A stretch of 64,000 nucleotides of DNA from Nymphalis io (GCF_905147045.1 NC_065910.1:7440001-7504000); one strand, 5' to 3'. Counted from the stretch's first letter, positions 1 to 11,980 are shown. The notes: generated by a model from the letters alone, not told the origin. Translations and numbers: made by a program.

Positions 1-125
1 ACATGCTTTTAAACTCAAGGTTACTGAGAATTATCTGGCAAAAAACTTAATTTTTTTTGGCATAACCCGGTTTCGAACCCGATACCTCATGATTACTAAC
101 GTACAACTAGACCAGCGAGGCTAGA
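1..125 (-). mobile_element. tRNA-derived SINE, type D-like, cut by window start
   Basis: The minus strand has a tRNA-like head with A box TGGTCTAGTTG and perfect B box GGTTCGAAACC, then a T-rich body with ATTCTCAGTA as in type D copies. Confidence 0.6.
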
Positions 126-971
126 ATTAATAGCTCTGAGCTGGACGAGAATACGAATGTTGAAAACCTTGAAACATGAATTGCCACCCAAAAATAACCA
201 ACTATCTGTAACTATGCGCTATGCGGTTTTATCCACGTGGACTATATTATTTTTATGCAACGATATATAAAAAAGAGATTCAGACCAGCTCCGGTATTGC
301 CAAGCGCGGATTTTATATCGTAGCTGCGCTAGGCTTATGGAATATTGTCGCCTATACAGGGAGCTTTCTATGATCGAAATCTACATATGGATAAAAAAAA
401 TTAAACGTACTATAGGCATATTTTTAAGTTTTTAAACGTTGAAGTGAGAGATTATAGAGGTACCAACTATTAAAATAAAATGTAACCAAGTTTTACCAAC
501 CGGACACACATGGCCTATAGGCAAAACTGCATTTTGGGATTACTCAAGAATATTGTAGTTGATTATTAGTGCAAAAATTTTTAAGAAATATATTAAATAT
601 GAAAATTTTATTTCGCAATATACTATTATAAGCAATGACATAAGCTTATTGGCAAAAGATATGAAATTTATTTTAATTTTCTATAATCGAAGTTTATGAA
701 GTTCGATTCTGTATTTTTAAGGATGTAGGTATGTGTGTGTATAATTTAGTTTTTACAACACATGTGAATACATGTATTCTTATGTGTGAATATTTCTTAC
801 GACTCTTCGCGTCCATCCGTGCGTCTTATAAGTTACGTTTTTGGCTAAATTTTTTTCCCAACGCCTAAAAACCCACAAGTTAATTAATCTGTAGATGTAT
901 CTACATTTGAAATAAAAAAAACATAGTTTTTTAGCTTCTGTACCAAATTATTTTCAACCCACGTGTTATCC

Positions 972-1269
972 GTAACAGCCTGTGAATGTCCCACTGCTGG
1001 GATAAAGGCCTCCTCTCCTCTTTTGAGGAGAGAAGGTTTGGAGCTTATTCCACTACACTGCTCCAGTGCGGGTTGGTGGAATACACATGTGGCAGAATTT
1101 CAGCGAAATTGTACATATGCAGGTTTCCTCACGATGTTTCCCTTAAAAAAGCACGAGATGAATTATAATTACAAATTAAGCACATGAAAATTCAGTGGTG
1201 CATTCCCGGGTTTGAACCCACGATCATCGGTTAAGATTTACGCGTTTTTACCACTAGGCCATCTCGGCT
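972..1269 (-). mobile_element. Type A tRNA-derived SINE
   Basis: On the minus strand it starts GCCGAGATGGCC, with B box GGGTTCAAACC and 3' end GGGACATTCACAGGCTGTTA. It lies in the upstream intron of the nuclear receptor. Confidence 0.75.
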
Positions 1270-1349
1270 CTCGGCACGTGTTATAACTTTAATTTAAGTA
1301 ATCCATTTAATAAAAAAATATTGATAGAAGGAAGTCAGGCTTATACGTC

Positions 1350-1560
1350 ACTATCCATAGACATTGGCAGTATAAGAAATATTAACCATATTACAAACCG
1401 CTAATGTGCCACCGACCATGGGAACAGAGATGTCCCTTTTGCCTATAATTACTCTTACTCTCACCCATTAAACCGGAAGACAGCAAGACAAATAATTTTT
1501 TTTACGGTGGAACAATTTATGAGTGGGTTAACCCTACTTAATGGTACAAAGCTCTAAAAA
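1350..1560 (-). repeat. Type B retroposon, diverged
   Basis: Blocks CCATAGACATTGGCA, GCCACC and ATGTCCC are in the order seen in type B copies, on the reverse strand. Confidence 0.55.
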
Positions 1561-1757
1561 GTAAACGATGTCCTTTGGAGTCCACTGATAAGTTAATATA
1601 AAGCACTGGAGATTTAACTTAAGTGTGACGTAAGACTATATAAGTATGTCATTCATAAAAAATAATCCTCATTATCTGAATATCAGTACTAACTGTCCTC
1701 GTATTCAGTAACTTTGACGCGCCACCAATCTTGAGTACTAAGATGCTACTTTTTCAT

Positions 1758-2022
1758 ATAGAATAGGAAGGCGGGCGAGCATATGGGCCACCTGATGGTA
1801 AGTGGTCACCAACGCCCATAGACATTGGCATTGTAAGAAATGTTAACCATCGCTTACATCACCAATGGGCCACCATCCTTGAAAACTAAGATGTTATGTC
1901 CCTTGTACCTGTAGTTACATCGCCCTACTCATCCTTTCAACCGGAACACAACAATACTAAGTATTGTTATTTGGTAAAATATCTGATGAGTGGGGCTTGC
2001 CAAAGCCAGCCACCAAGTGACA
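1758..2022 (-). repeat. Type B retroposon
   Basis: Reverse copy starting at the ATAGAATAGGAAGGCGGGCG end. It lies about 75 bp upstream of the first visible nuclear-receptor exon. Confidence 0.7.
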
Positions 2023-2097
2023 CCTGTCAATTCAAACATACAAATCAAAAATCAAAATATAAATGATATTGGTATAGAAAATAATGAAACATTTCAG

Positions 2098-2188
2098 ATG
2101 ATAGTATTGACGTGACTAATGAAGAGGATTCCACGTCTTACTCCCCACCAGCAGCGCCCGGTTACCCTCAGAACTGCATACCATACGG
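2098..2188 (+). CDS. Nuclear receptor exon (hinge)
   Basis: The acceptor is tttcag and the donor is gtaagt. The 91-nt exon is open only in the frame that begins with two bases of a split codon and ends in phase 2. It encodes an acidic, Ser/Pro-rich hinge (starts DSIDVTNEED). The Gly codon split across the intron fits the next exon exactly. Confidence 0.75.
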
Positions 2189-5100
2189 GTAAGTCCATAA
2201 TTCTAAGGAATTCCACAATAAACCGCAAGCATTAAGAATACTAACCAATAGGCAAATACCGAAAACATGTGCCCTCTCTAGTCCATAACTCAATAAATAG
2301 GATTCATAAACAAATAGAACGTTAAATCCCCCACAACCGGAAAGTCGAATTTACGTGTTTTCCAAGGCACGAGAATGCTTAAACTGACAACCTTCAAGCT
2401 CTAGACTGCTACTATGAATTTGTCAGCAGCAAAACCCAATAACTTTCATTGATTTACAAAAAGTTACCAGATGGACGGACAAATGCGTAAAGCGACTTTG
2501 TTTTATATTATTTAAAATTTGAACTAGAGAAAATTGGCACTAGAGAAACTTGTTTTTTTTTTTATTTGTTAAAAATATTTTTATAAAATTTACAAAGTTG
2601 TTTGTCAAATTGTAAAATGACTAATTAACAATAGATTAACATGAAACAAAAATATTGCCGATACGACGGCCATCTACAGATGAATAGAAATTAATGGTTA
2701 TTGAGAGTATTTAAAATTACATTGTACAATAAACATTTTTTTTTAACTTATAATAACAATATATATAGCAACGAAGTATCGTATATACCGCACACAAAGG
2801 AGTAGACAGCGGCGCTGGAGAATCATGACGTCATAAGAGAACCTCACGCTTTTTGCCGTCATAACATACTGGTGGTAGGGCTTTGTGCAAGCTCGTCTGG
2901 GTAGGTACCACCCACTCATCAGATATTCTACCGCAAAACAGCAATACTTGATATTGTTGTGTTCCGGTTTGAAGGGTGAGTGAGCCAATGTAATTACAGG
3001 CACAAGGGACATAAAATCTTAGTTCCCAAGGTTGGTGGCGCATTGGCTATAAGCGATGGTTGACATTTCTTACAATGCCAATGTCTAAGGGCGTTTGGTG
3101 ACCACTTACCATCAGGTGGCCCATATGCTCGTCCACCTTCCTATTCTATAAAAAAAATAAAAAAATATCGGTCTTACAAACGTTTCACATCCAAAATATT
3201 ATTTATTGCCAGTAGAGAATAATCAAATGGTCCATCTACGATTAGATATCGTAAGACAGTATAGTAACAACCTGTAAATGTCCCACTGCTGGGCTAAGGC
3301 CTCCTCTCCCCTTCTTGAGAAGAAGGTTTAGAGCTTATTCCACCATGCTGCTCCAAAGCGGGTTGGTGGAATACACATGTGGCAGAATTTCAGTGAAATT
3401 AGACACATGCAGGTTTTCCTTCACCGTCAAGCAAGAGTAGTAATGTGTCATACATTACGCACGTGAAATTATTACACGCACAAATTAAGCACATGAAAAT
3501 TAAGTGGTGCTTGCCCGGGTTTGAACCCACGATCATTGACTAAGATTTACGCGTTCTTATCTTTTCTATTCGTAAGAAACTTTATAAAACCCAACAATAA
3601 GACTACAAATTAGATTGATGTCAACTTTATTTCATTTACCAGCCCATTAGGAGTGGAAAGTGCAGCTGAAACGGCGGCCCGACTTCTATTCATGGCTGTT
3701 AAATGGGCCAAGAACCTGCCGTCCTTTGCCAGCCTCGCGTTTCGAGACCAAGTGAGTTCATTTATTTAGTCACTTTGAACACAAATATAAACACATACAT
3801 ATACACATTCATACGTACTGGTAAAGTTGCTATATTTCTTAAGGTTCTTATAAAACGTAACATAAAATTATCGTGAAAAATTTATAAAATCGAGCCTTTA
3901 TTTTGTTGCCGAATAAATCCTTTTAAATCTATGAATTTTGTGTATTAAATTTTTCAAGAAAATAAATATTGATTAAAATTTACTATTTGTTAAAAAAAAC
4001 TTTTTGTTACTATTCTATTCTAACTATTTGTTACACAAAAAATCGATAAATGTTTTACAAATATTGTACAAATTAATCGTATAATTTGATAAATTCTAGG
4101 TGATACTGCTAGAAGAAGCCTGGTCGGAACTGTTCCTGCTGAACGCGATACAGTGGTGCGCTCCGCTGGACGCCGCGTGCGCCGCTTTATTTGGTACTGA
4201 ACAAGCTGACCAAGGTTTGGATTGGTTTGAAAGTTCATTATTATTCTTTTTATTTTAATTATAAAATTGCAGCCAGGACTTGCAATAGATAAATCTTTTA
4301 GTAAGTACCTACTCTTTGTAGTGAAACTTCTTTCTAATTTAATTGTATTAGATTGATTCTGTATTAAAACGAATTTCTACTGAGTTTCTTGCCGTTTCTT
4401 CTCGAGTCTACATTTTGAAGCGATGATAGCTTTACATTGAATTTAAGACTGTAACATGATGATTAAAAGTCTAAAATGAGTCTACTTCAGTAAAGATTTT
4501 TTTGTGATTGTGATTTAGTCATCTTTGTGCAACGTAAACATATAATGAGGGTGTCCCAGTGGTTCAGTGGTTAAAATATCTGAATATTCTCCAAGGATCG
4601 CCATTAAATTTATAATCTTTACCAATATCATGAATGCAAGTTAGTTTCTTTGTTTGTTACGCTTTAACTACTATACCGATCATCATAAAATTATCCATAC
4701 ACATTGTCACTACTACAGAAGAGCTCCCCCACTCTCAATCGTGGGCGATTAGTAATTATATAACATAGACAGGACAACTTCTGCCAGGCTTATCTAGTTG
4801 GCATACAAATATAATAAAAACAGAGTAGCGACAATACGTAGTCAGAGTAGTAGCGTGGTGAGTAACGCTCCGGCGCGTTGCAGAGAGCGGCGGCGGGTCG
4901 GCGGCGCTGCGGCGCCTGCGCGAGGTGGTGTCGCGCTACCGCAGCGTGCTCGTCGACCCGGCCGAGTTCGCCTGCATGAAGGCCATCGTGCTGTTCAAGT
5001 CCGGTAACGACACTCACGTGACTTACACTTCAAATCAAATTGATCGATTGTATCGATTTGTCTCCGTCTCTCATTACTAATTTGACATTAGAAAGAAAAA

Positions 5101-5842
5101 GATGAAATCAAGTGTGTGTACCGCTATATAACATTATAGCTTTGTGCAAGCTCGTCTGGGTGGGTACGACCTACTCATCAGATATTCTACCGCAAAACAG
5201 CAGTACTTGGTATTGTTGTGTCCCGGTTTGAAGGGTGAATGAGCCAGTGTAATTACAGGCACAAGGGACATAAAATCTTAGTTCCCAAGGTTGGTAGCGC
5301 ATTGGTGATGTAAGCGATGGTTAACATTTCTTACAATGCCAATGTCTATGGGCGTTGGTGACCACTTACCATCAGGTGGCCCATATGCTCGTCCGCCTTC
5401 CTATTCTATATAAAAAATAATAATAAATAGGTTTTATTTAGTATCTCATTCCGATAAGTTATTTATAAATACCTATATATATGTTCTTACTTGCTCGATA
5501 ACCTTCACCTCAAAATTCATCAATAAAATCGTAATAATTAGCACAACATTTTATCTATAATGTATTTGGATATAATCATTTATAATTATAATGTTAATTA
5601 CAGAAACCCGAGGTCTAAAAGACCCCCTCCAAATTGAAAATCTCCAAGATCAAGCGCAGGTTATGTTGATGACTCACGCGCGGACCGCTCACGGGGCCGC
5701 CCCGGCGAGATTCGGCAGATTACTCCTCCTTCTCCCCCTGCTACGCCTCGTGACCCCCCCGCAGTTGGAAAGGGAGTTCTTTTCTAAGACAATAGGCCAA
5801 ACGCCAATGGAAAAGGTTTTGGCAGACATGTACAAAAACTAA
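2098..5842 (+). CDS. NR2E3/PNR-class nuclear receptor, 3' five exons (hinge and ligand-binding domain)
   Basis: Ligand-regulated or orphan transcription factor acting in the nucleus. Five exons join in frame: 2098-2188, 3643-3751, 4100-4214, 4884-5003 and 5604-5842, with GT/AG sites and matching phases, giving 223 residues plus TAA. The sequence carries the nuclear-receptor ligand-domain signature: AARLLFMAVKWAKNLPSF (helix 3), then FRDQVILLEEAWSELFLL (helices 4-5), DPAEFACMKAIVLFK, and a C-terminal helix ending MEKVLADMYKN. This pattern is the NR2E3 (PNR) type and differs from tailless. Insects have two candidates, Hr51 (unfulfilled) and Hr83; I cannot separate them without the DNA-binding domain, which must lie before the window. 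Fly Hr51 works in mushroom-body neurons and vertebrate NR2E3 in photoreceptors (family knowledge). Introns hold SINE copies. The short hinge rich in Ser, Pro and acidic residues starts the visible part. Confidence 0.9.
2868..3152 (+). repeat. Type B retroposon, full length
   Basis: Starts GGTGGTAGGGCTTTGTGC and ends CTATTCTATAAAAAAA. I see no tRNA-like A box at its head. Confidence 0.75.
3263..3560 (-). mobile_element. Type A SINE
   Basis: The same element with a small internal duplication around CACGTGAAATTATT; the head is truncated. It lies in the intron between hinge and helix-3 exons. Confidence 0.7.
3643..3751 (+). CDS. Nuclear receptor exon (LBD helix 3)
   Basis: 109 nt, entered in phase 2 and left in phase 0. 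It encodes the start of the ligand-binding domain through FRDQ. The acceptor is ttaccag and the donor is gtgagt. Confidence 0.9.
4100..4214 (+). CDS. Nuclear receptor exon (LBD helices 4-6)
   Basis: 115 nt, phase 0 in and phase 1 out. It encodes VILLEEAWSELFLLNAIQWC and a variable loop ending TEQADQ. The acceptor is ttctag and the donor is gtttgg. Confidence 0.9.
4375..4515 (+). repeat. Type G repeat (LINE-tail-like)
   Basis: TACTGAGTTTCTTGCCG, TTCTTCTCG and the GATTGTGATTTAGT-type end form a pattern I recall as a common lepidopteran retroelement 3' end. A second copy is at 17.9 kb. Confidence 0.45.
4884..5003 (+). CDS. Nuclear receptor exon (LBD helices 7-9)
   Basis: 120 nt, phase 1 in and out. 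It encodes SALR-type helix residues and DPAEFACMKAIVLFKS. The exon is strongly GC-rich (nearly all third positions are G or C) inside AT-rich introns. The acceptor is gttgcag and the donor is gtaacg. Confidence 0.88.
5138..5412 (+). repeat. Type B retroposon
   Basis: Nearly complete, in the intron before the last nuclear-receptor exon. Confidence 0.75.
5604..5842 (+). CDS. Nuclear receptor terminal exon (LBD helices 10-12)
   Basis: 239 nt from acceptor attacag to TAA. It encodes ETRGLKDPLQIENLQDQ, a Leu-rich helix 10/11 (RFGRLLLLLP) and the C-terminal helix with KTIGQTPMEK. The ending in Lys-Asn matches NR2E3-type receptors. Confidence 0.92.
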
Positions 5843-5902
5843 GCATGCGACTCGAACAATATGTTTGTATATAACGCTTCATTTATTATTAATATTCGGT
5901 CG

Positions 5903-6548
5903 CTAAGAAAATGCGTTCCTGTAGGACTGTTCTGGAAACTCAAACTCAAACTCGGAACTCACCGCAGACAACGGTCGTGAAACAACAGAAAGTGATATGC
6001 GAAATTGTCTATAATGATAATAACATTCCAAGAATATACGCCTAAATAGTATATCAACATAAGTCGGTTTGCATTTCACGGTTGAGTAATGATGTGAGTT
6101 CTTACAGAATAGCACAGCTGATAGGTCCTTTTTTTAACGCTGAAAAAAAGCATTATGCGTTTCCCCGACGGGAACAGTTGGGGGGTATTTGGGGCTCGCT
6201 GGTGTCAAAGGCGCTGAGTGCGCCTCGAACATCGGGATACCCACTAAAAAACCAGCGGTACCCTTTCCGTCTTAACGAGGAGCGCCACGGGATCGCTTTC
6301 GCATGCTACCGTGAACAGCTGATAGGTCCTTGTATCTTCGAATTGACGAAAATTTACGATAAAAATATCATCGTCGTATATTTGTTATACAGACGAATAA
6401 AATTCAAAACTATATTATTATTTAAACTTAAAGTAAATGTTATAATTATGTACAAAATTAAAATTCATATTGCGCTCTTACAAGGTTATGTCAACTGTTT
6501 ATTTGTCAATCATCATAACTGACAGATGTCAGAAACGCATTTTCTTAG
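5903..6548. mobile_element. Putative MITE with 19-bp terminal inverted repeats
   Basis: The ends CTAAGAAAATGCGTTCCTG (5903-5921) and its inverted copy (6530-6548) match at 18 of 19 bases. The element is about 646 bp with no transposase and starts 60 nt after the receptor stop codon. I see no clear target duplication. It carries a nested retroposon. Confidence 0.55.
6115..6331 (-). mobile_element. Nested short retroposon (module M) with 16-bp target duplication
   Basis: The 16-mer cagctgataggtcctt occurs perfectly at 6115-6130 and 6316-6331 and flanks a ~185-bp insert. Read on the minus strand, the insert begins ACGGTAGCATGCG and ends in T- then A-rich sequence. The same module lies inside type D SINEs at about 9.53 and 53.97 kb. 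Confidence 0.7.
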
Positions 6549-6627
6549 TATTGAGTTGCAATTAAAAATATGTTATAAAATTTGTAAATATTTGAATTGT
6601 TGCATTTTAGATTTGTAGTTGATTTGA

Positions 6628-6633
6628 AATAAA
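6628..6633 (+). terminator. Candidate poly(A) signal of the nuclear receptor
   Basis: This is the first canonical AATAAA I noticed after the receptor stop codon, 786 nt downstream. If it is used, the 3' UTR would contain the inverted-repeat element at 5903-6548. This is inference. Confidence 0.3.
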
Positions 6634-8199
6634 AATACAGTCTTAGTGGAATATAATTAATTATCTATTTAAGGATAATATTTGTATATTAAGAAATTAA
6701 TATTCACTTTTATCCAACGGATATGAATTTGCGGGGCTGGGTTTTGAAACATTAAGTCCATGGTCGTCCGATACAAAAAAAAACATAAAAGATTCCACGA
6801 AAATGGTCTCCACTTCTGGTGACCCAAGAGCTGGTGCTTATTTAACCCAAAGGCTGAGTCTAGCGGTGCAGAGGCAATAGTGCCAGCGTCTTGGGTACAA
6901 TGCCACAGGACAATCTTTTAGACGGCGTGTTTTTGCTTTAAATTTGTAATGTGTATTTTGTTGTTTATTTTTATTTTGCATATTATAAAAATGTCTGTAC
7001 ATAGATTCTAAAAGTAATTAAGAAACTCTATTAAGAAATGTATATTACACAAAAGGCCTAGAATAGTGTACGTAAATTAAGTTTTAGTTTGAGATAAATT
7101 AACTGTTCAAATAATTATTATTTTACGACGCACTTCCAAAGTTACATTCAAAAACCTATCTTCGCGAAAACTGGCTTAAATATAATAAATGGATTTTTAG
7201 ACATTCATTATATACTCATAAATACATAACGTGTCTCTATATCTGTAAATATATAAATTATTTAATGGAGTAATTCTAGTCATGTTTATTAAATAATTTA
7301 TTTAAGCTGTATATAAATAAATATGCTTTTAAAGAAACGTCTGAAATGTCTGATAAATATTTAGTAGAATATTAATACCTAAAGTCAGCAACACTAATTT
7401 AAAAAACGAGGCACAGAACACAATGCATAATATTTAGTATCTGTATCACTTGTCTAATTATAATTATCTGTGTTAAAATTTAGGATTATTTTTTTTGGAA
7501 ATATAATAGAATTTAAAAAAAATATTATGCTGGCGCTGTTTAAAAGTCTAGATTTATTTAAATTTGTAAGTTAAACTTTTCGTTTTTTTTTACAAGAACA
7601 CACTTTTAAGGAATATAATTTAGTTATTAAACCTATTTTAATAGACAGACAATTAAAAAAATGATGCCTGTATTATAATTTGATTTCAGCTTTAATGCTT
7701 TCGCCAGAACTGCTAATTATAACAATTATAGCGGTATGCAGTTAAATAAATGTTACACATAGAATTTGTTTATTATTTTTCTCTAGCTACTAAATTTTTA
7801 AAGTGTTAACCATTGGCTTTATGACAAATTGCTTGAATACTATTTAATCAACAGATCGTCCTGGCCGATTAGAGGGCAACAATCCCTACCGGGTTACCTA
7901 TGATATCCCAGGACCCGGGTATCTTTCGAAGACTTCCCCTGCGGAAAAAAGTTTTGGCAAATTTAGGCTTAATTTTTGTTAAATAAATATGTTATGTAAT
8001 TTTCATCATCAACATCATCATCAAATCAGGTTTAACTTATCTACTACTACGATGGTTACGTCATAGATAGTGACGCATTACGCAATACCATAACCGATTG
8101 CAGAATACAAAAAGATATTTTTAAGGAAAACGTGTGCTGAGAAGCTGAAAGTTTTACTCTTAATCTTCCACTTTTAGTCTTACTTATATTGATAATTGA

Positions 8200-8425
8200 T
8201 TATGATGATGATGATGACGTCCTCCGGTCCGACTTCGGCCAAGGCGGCCAATCTCAAGAGATCAGCCAACAGCGCAGGATATACCATAGAGCACAAGTGC
8301 TTACGTAAGCACTCTCATAATCTGATGGGACGGCTTTCGGATTCGATACGATCGGAGAGTTTAGGCGCAGGACCAACGGCTTTACGTGCTGTCCGAGGAA
8401 TGGGAGTGTACACACCTCCAATTTC
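8200..8425 (-). mobile_element. Type D SINE, 5'-truncated
   Basis: The tail at 8200-8217 is a short (TGA)n run. The body (GGCCGCC, CCCATC, CTTTCCG-type blocks) matches the 3' half of copies at 20.3 and 42.9 kb, in reverse. Confidence 0.65.
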
Positions 8426-8754
8426 AAAAATGTATGCATAGAAGAAAAATTAAAAATGAATATTGAATTAAGTATATTTATAAGTTATATCCCACTTATT
8501 TTAACAATGAATTACTGTGGTATTACTATCACTGCAGGACCTCTTGCGGGATAATAGAAGACATATGACAGTCTTATCTTTGAATGATGAATCGATTATT
8601 AGAATAGAAGTAACACCATCATGTAAGTACGGTAATTTATGAATTGTTTTTCTAAATGATTCCGAAAAATGAACGACTTAAGTAAATATTATTTTTGGGT
8701 AAACTTGAACATGATGGGCTGATAAAAAGCTAATTGAAAAAAACACTGTTGATT

Positions 8755-8855
8755 TCCGAAATCCGGGTTGCTCTGCTATTGAGAATTTCTTGATAGAAAA
8801 ATCTAATGTCTTTTTGTTGGCCCGGAATTGAACAACTACAACTAGACCAAGGGGT
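8755..8855 (-). mobile_element. Decayed type D-like SINE head
   Basis: It resembles the 1-125 element in reverse: a degraded B box (gaattgaac), a degraded A box (caactagacca) and the TTGAGAATT block. Confidence 0.35.
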
Positions 8856-9450
8856 CTTCAACTTTTATGAATTCACGCACCGAGAATATTTTGAGTTTTG
8901 TTGACGGACCATAACCACCACGGCTTACGATAATATATTTTGCCAAGATAATGCTGGGCCACCAAAGAAACCTCAGCGGGCCGATTGTAGCTCGCGACCC
9001 TCGGTTTGAAGACCTATTACCTTTTTCAATCGGAGTCGGAGTAAAGGTAAACGAACCGTAGATTTACAAATTGCATGCGATTTTCTAATTGTTCTCTTGT
9101 ATTACGCACTATAAACAGTTCTATGAAATAACTAAATATTCTATAAGCAGATATTCGCACATAGCCTTGAAATCGCTTTATATTATTTGTTTAAATCCAA
9201 TATTAGTATACGATCTATGCTAAATACCGCTTACAATTTGCGTTCCTTTTTAAAAATAAACTCTTTTGATATTGCCTTAAGATTTATTTCCCTGTGTACA
9301 ATTAAATAAACAAAAAAATCTCTTCTAATAATACCTAACATTCAGTATGTTATTGACCTTTCCAGTTAAAAATTTACATACGATATTAGAAAAATAATTT
9401 ACTTTTATGATGTAATATTTTTTCTTATCTTATACAATAATTAGTCATCT

Positions 9451-9760
9451 AGCCACTAGACCAACGAGGCAGTCAGACCCGGAGGTCCTGGGTTCAAATC
9501 CCAGGTCGGGCTAGTTTCGTCATGGTAGCATGCGCAAGCGATCCAGTGGCGCTCCTTGTTAAGACGGAAAGGGTACCGCTGGTTTTTTAGTGGGTATTCC
9601 GATGTTCGGGGCGCACTCGGCCAAACGCGTAACGCGTTTTTCCAGCTTAAAAAAAAACGGTCGGTTCAGTTAAGTTATGGGGCTGTTCCGTCGAAAATTC
9701 TCAGTAGCTCGGAGTCTAGAAGTTGGAAGTGTGTACACTTGTGTGGAAGATTATAAAATA
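9451..9760 (+). mobile_element. Type D SINE with inverted 24-nt head and module M
   Basis: The B box (GGTTCAAATCC) and 3' body read forward, but 9451-9474 is the exact reverse complement of the first 24 nt of the copy at 20336-20359. About 14 nt of head are missing at the junction. Module M follows at about 9526-9660. Confidence 0.7.
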
Positions 9761-10034
9761 TTAAAATATTGAATTAAGAGTGAAGTCATATAATCAGCGA
9801 ACGATCGAGACTTTTCTAACGTTATTGCATTCGGCGAATAAGTATAGTTTAGAAATTTTGCGGGAACTGACGAACATACTTACATCCAGACATACCGATG
9901 TTGTGAGTCTATTAATCTTAATTAATATACTCACATATTTTTCGATCGAATACTGCTAATGAAACCCAATGGAAACATATTTCATTCATAGGTAGATCAG
10001 ATTTTTTTGAATAAAGCGATACTAAAAACAACTA

Positions 10035-10195
10035 GTTTTCTCCCGCGGGTTCACCCGCATAGGTAAAAGCGGGCAGGTAGTAAGTAAAAAAACAGCCTAT
10101 ATTCTTCCTTGGGTTCAAGCTTACTTCATACCAAATTTAATCAGATTAGTAGTTTAGCCGAACGTAACAGACAGTGTTACACATTTATAATATTA
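10035..10195 (+). repeat. Type H repeat
   Basis: ACTAGTTTTCTCCCGCGGG, CCTTGGGTTCAAG and TTATAATATTATTATT; the same layout as at 60.14 kb. Confidence 0.5.
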
Positions 10196-10696
10196 TTATT
10201 TTAGTTATTTTTATTATATCTGGGAAACAAACAGAACACGCCACATACACTACACAACAAATTAACTCGATCACACACCAATCAAGTTTCCACTCAAAAC
10301 TAATTCATGTATAAAACAGCAAAACAATATTATATAATAAAAAATTAAATAGATAAAATAAAAACATTGACTAAGTTAACAAATGCACACAAACTCTTTT
10401 TTTAAATATATTGAGCGTACAAGAAAACATGTCCAAGGCAATAAACTTCCTATTGTAGCTCTTACAAGAGCGATATATAAATTCATTTTGAGCATAATTG
10501 GTTCGAGTGGAGGGTATGATGACTCAGACATCACGCATCATGTACGAATACTACGCCTTTTCAATTCGTTGTGTGACACACTTCTTTCAAATTCATTATC
10601 TATAAGGAAATGTGTAACTACTGCTATTATTTACATAGCTCGAGCAAGCACGATGAATACTGAGTCACAGTTATCGAAATACTGATTTGCAAATCC

Positions 10697-10921
10697 GCAG
10701 TACTTGGTATTCTTGTGTTCCAGTTTGAAGGGTGAGTGAGCCAGTGTAATTACAGGCACAAGGGACATAACATCTTAGTTCCCAAGGTTGGTGATGTAAT
10801 TCCATTAGCGATGTAAGCGATGGTTAACATTTCTTACTATGCCAATGTCTATTGGCGTTGGTGGTCATTTACCATAAGGTGGCCCAAATGCTCGTCCGCC
10901 AACCTATACTTTAAAAAAAAG
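10697..10921 (+). repeat. Type B retroposon, 5'-truncated
   Basis: Begins at GCAGTACTTGG and ends CTTTAAAAAAAAG, with a small internal duplication. Confidence 0.7.
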
Positions 10922-11690
10922 TGTAACACCCTTTATTTGCAGTGTGCACACTCGATAATCAGAAACAAAATTTACTGTGTGCTTTAAAATAAATGTAGAC
11001 ACACAAAAATATGTGTAAAATACTTTCCAAGTTACTTAAAATAAATCATAAATCGCATTCGTTATGTGTTTTTGATCTCGCCTTATTTCTACACCTTGAA
11101 CCAGTCATGGTCAGTCAGCTCATGTTGTCATTTAATGTGTTTAGAATTTATTTGTTTCCATTATTTACAATAGATACTGATATTGAAAAAAGGAATTTGA
11201 ATGTATAATTTTTGTAAAGAAAATCATAGGTATTAACTATTTGTAAATAATAAGATATAGAATACGAGGTATAACAACCTTCTTATATTTCGAGGTTTGT
11301 TCAAGGCGTGTTTATGAATGACCACCAATTTCACGGAAATCTTTGCATTATTTAAACTGAAATACATTAAGGTAAATATGTATTACATTTACCGTTAGGG
11401 TTTACAGTTTTAATCATCATTTAAGGAAGTCGAATGTGTTCATTTTCTAAACTGACAAAACGTGACAAACAATTTATATTATGTAAAGTACGTCGTAATT
11501 TAGAGATTCTACTTTAGTCATTCATAAAATTTAAACAGTTTTGTACATATATATATATAATACAGTTAACATTCCGTTAATTTATGATCTTTCTCCTACT
11601 ATACATAACTAATAAAATAAAATGACCACTCGAGGGCAACGAATGGGGAACCTGTTGTGGTATGTTTACAAATAAAGGCCTACAGTACAG

Positions 11691-11980
11691 TAACAGCCTG
11701 TTAATGTCCCACTGCTGGGCTAAGGCCTCCCCTCCCTTTTGAGGAGAAGGTTTGGAGCTTATTCCACCACGCTGCTCCAATGCGGGTTGGTAGAATTCAC
11801 ATGTGGCAGAATTTCAATGAAATTAGACACATGCAGGTTTCCTCACGATGTTTACCGTTAAGCACGAGATGAATTATAAACACAAATTAAGCACATGAAA
11901 ATTCAGTGGTGCTTGCCCGGGTTTGAACCCACGATCATCGGTTAAGATTCACGCGTTCTTACCACTAGGCCATCTCGGCT
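11691..11980 (-). mobile_element. Type A SINE, full length
   Basis: Complete from CAGCCTGTTAATG to CATCTCGGCT. A T-rich run (11981-12014) abuts its tRNA-like head. Confidence 0.75.

Larger units (their letters stand above)
1..2097. other. Upstream intron of the nuclear receptor
   Basis: Apart from the SINE copies listed separately, I see no coding sequence. The DNA-binding domain is not here. Confidence 0.6.

Noticed and set aside
4798..5007. Plus-strand frame across the GC-rich receptor exon
   Set aside because: Wrong frame of the exon at 4884-5003; the receptor frame matches the family.
6082..6522. 146-codon plus-strand reading frame
   Set aside because: It runs through the nested module M and the MITE interior, so it is repeat-derived.
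10383..10685. 100-codon plus-strand reading frame between the receptor and the first serpin
   Set aside because: No recognised domain or splice context, and it ends next to a retroposon. It could be chance in AT-rich DNA; I could not support it as a gene.
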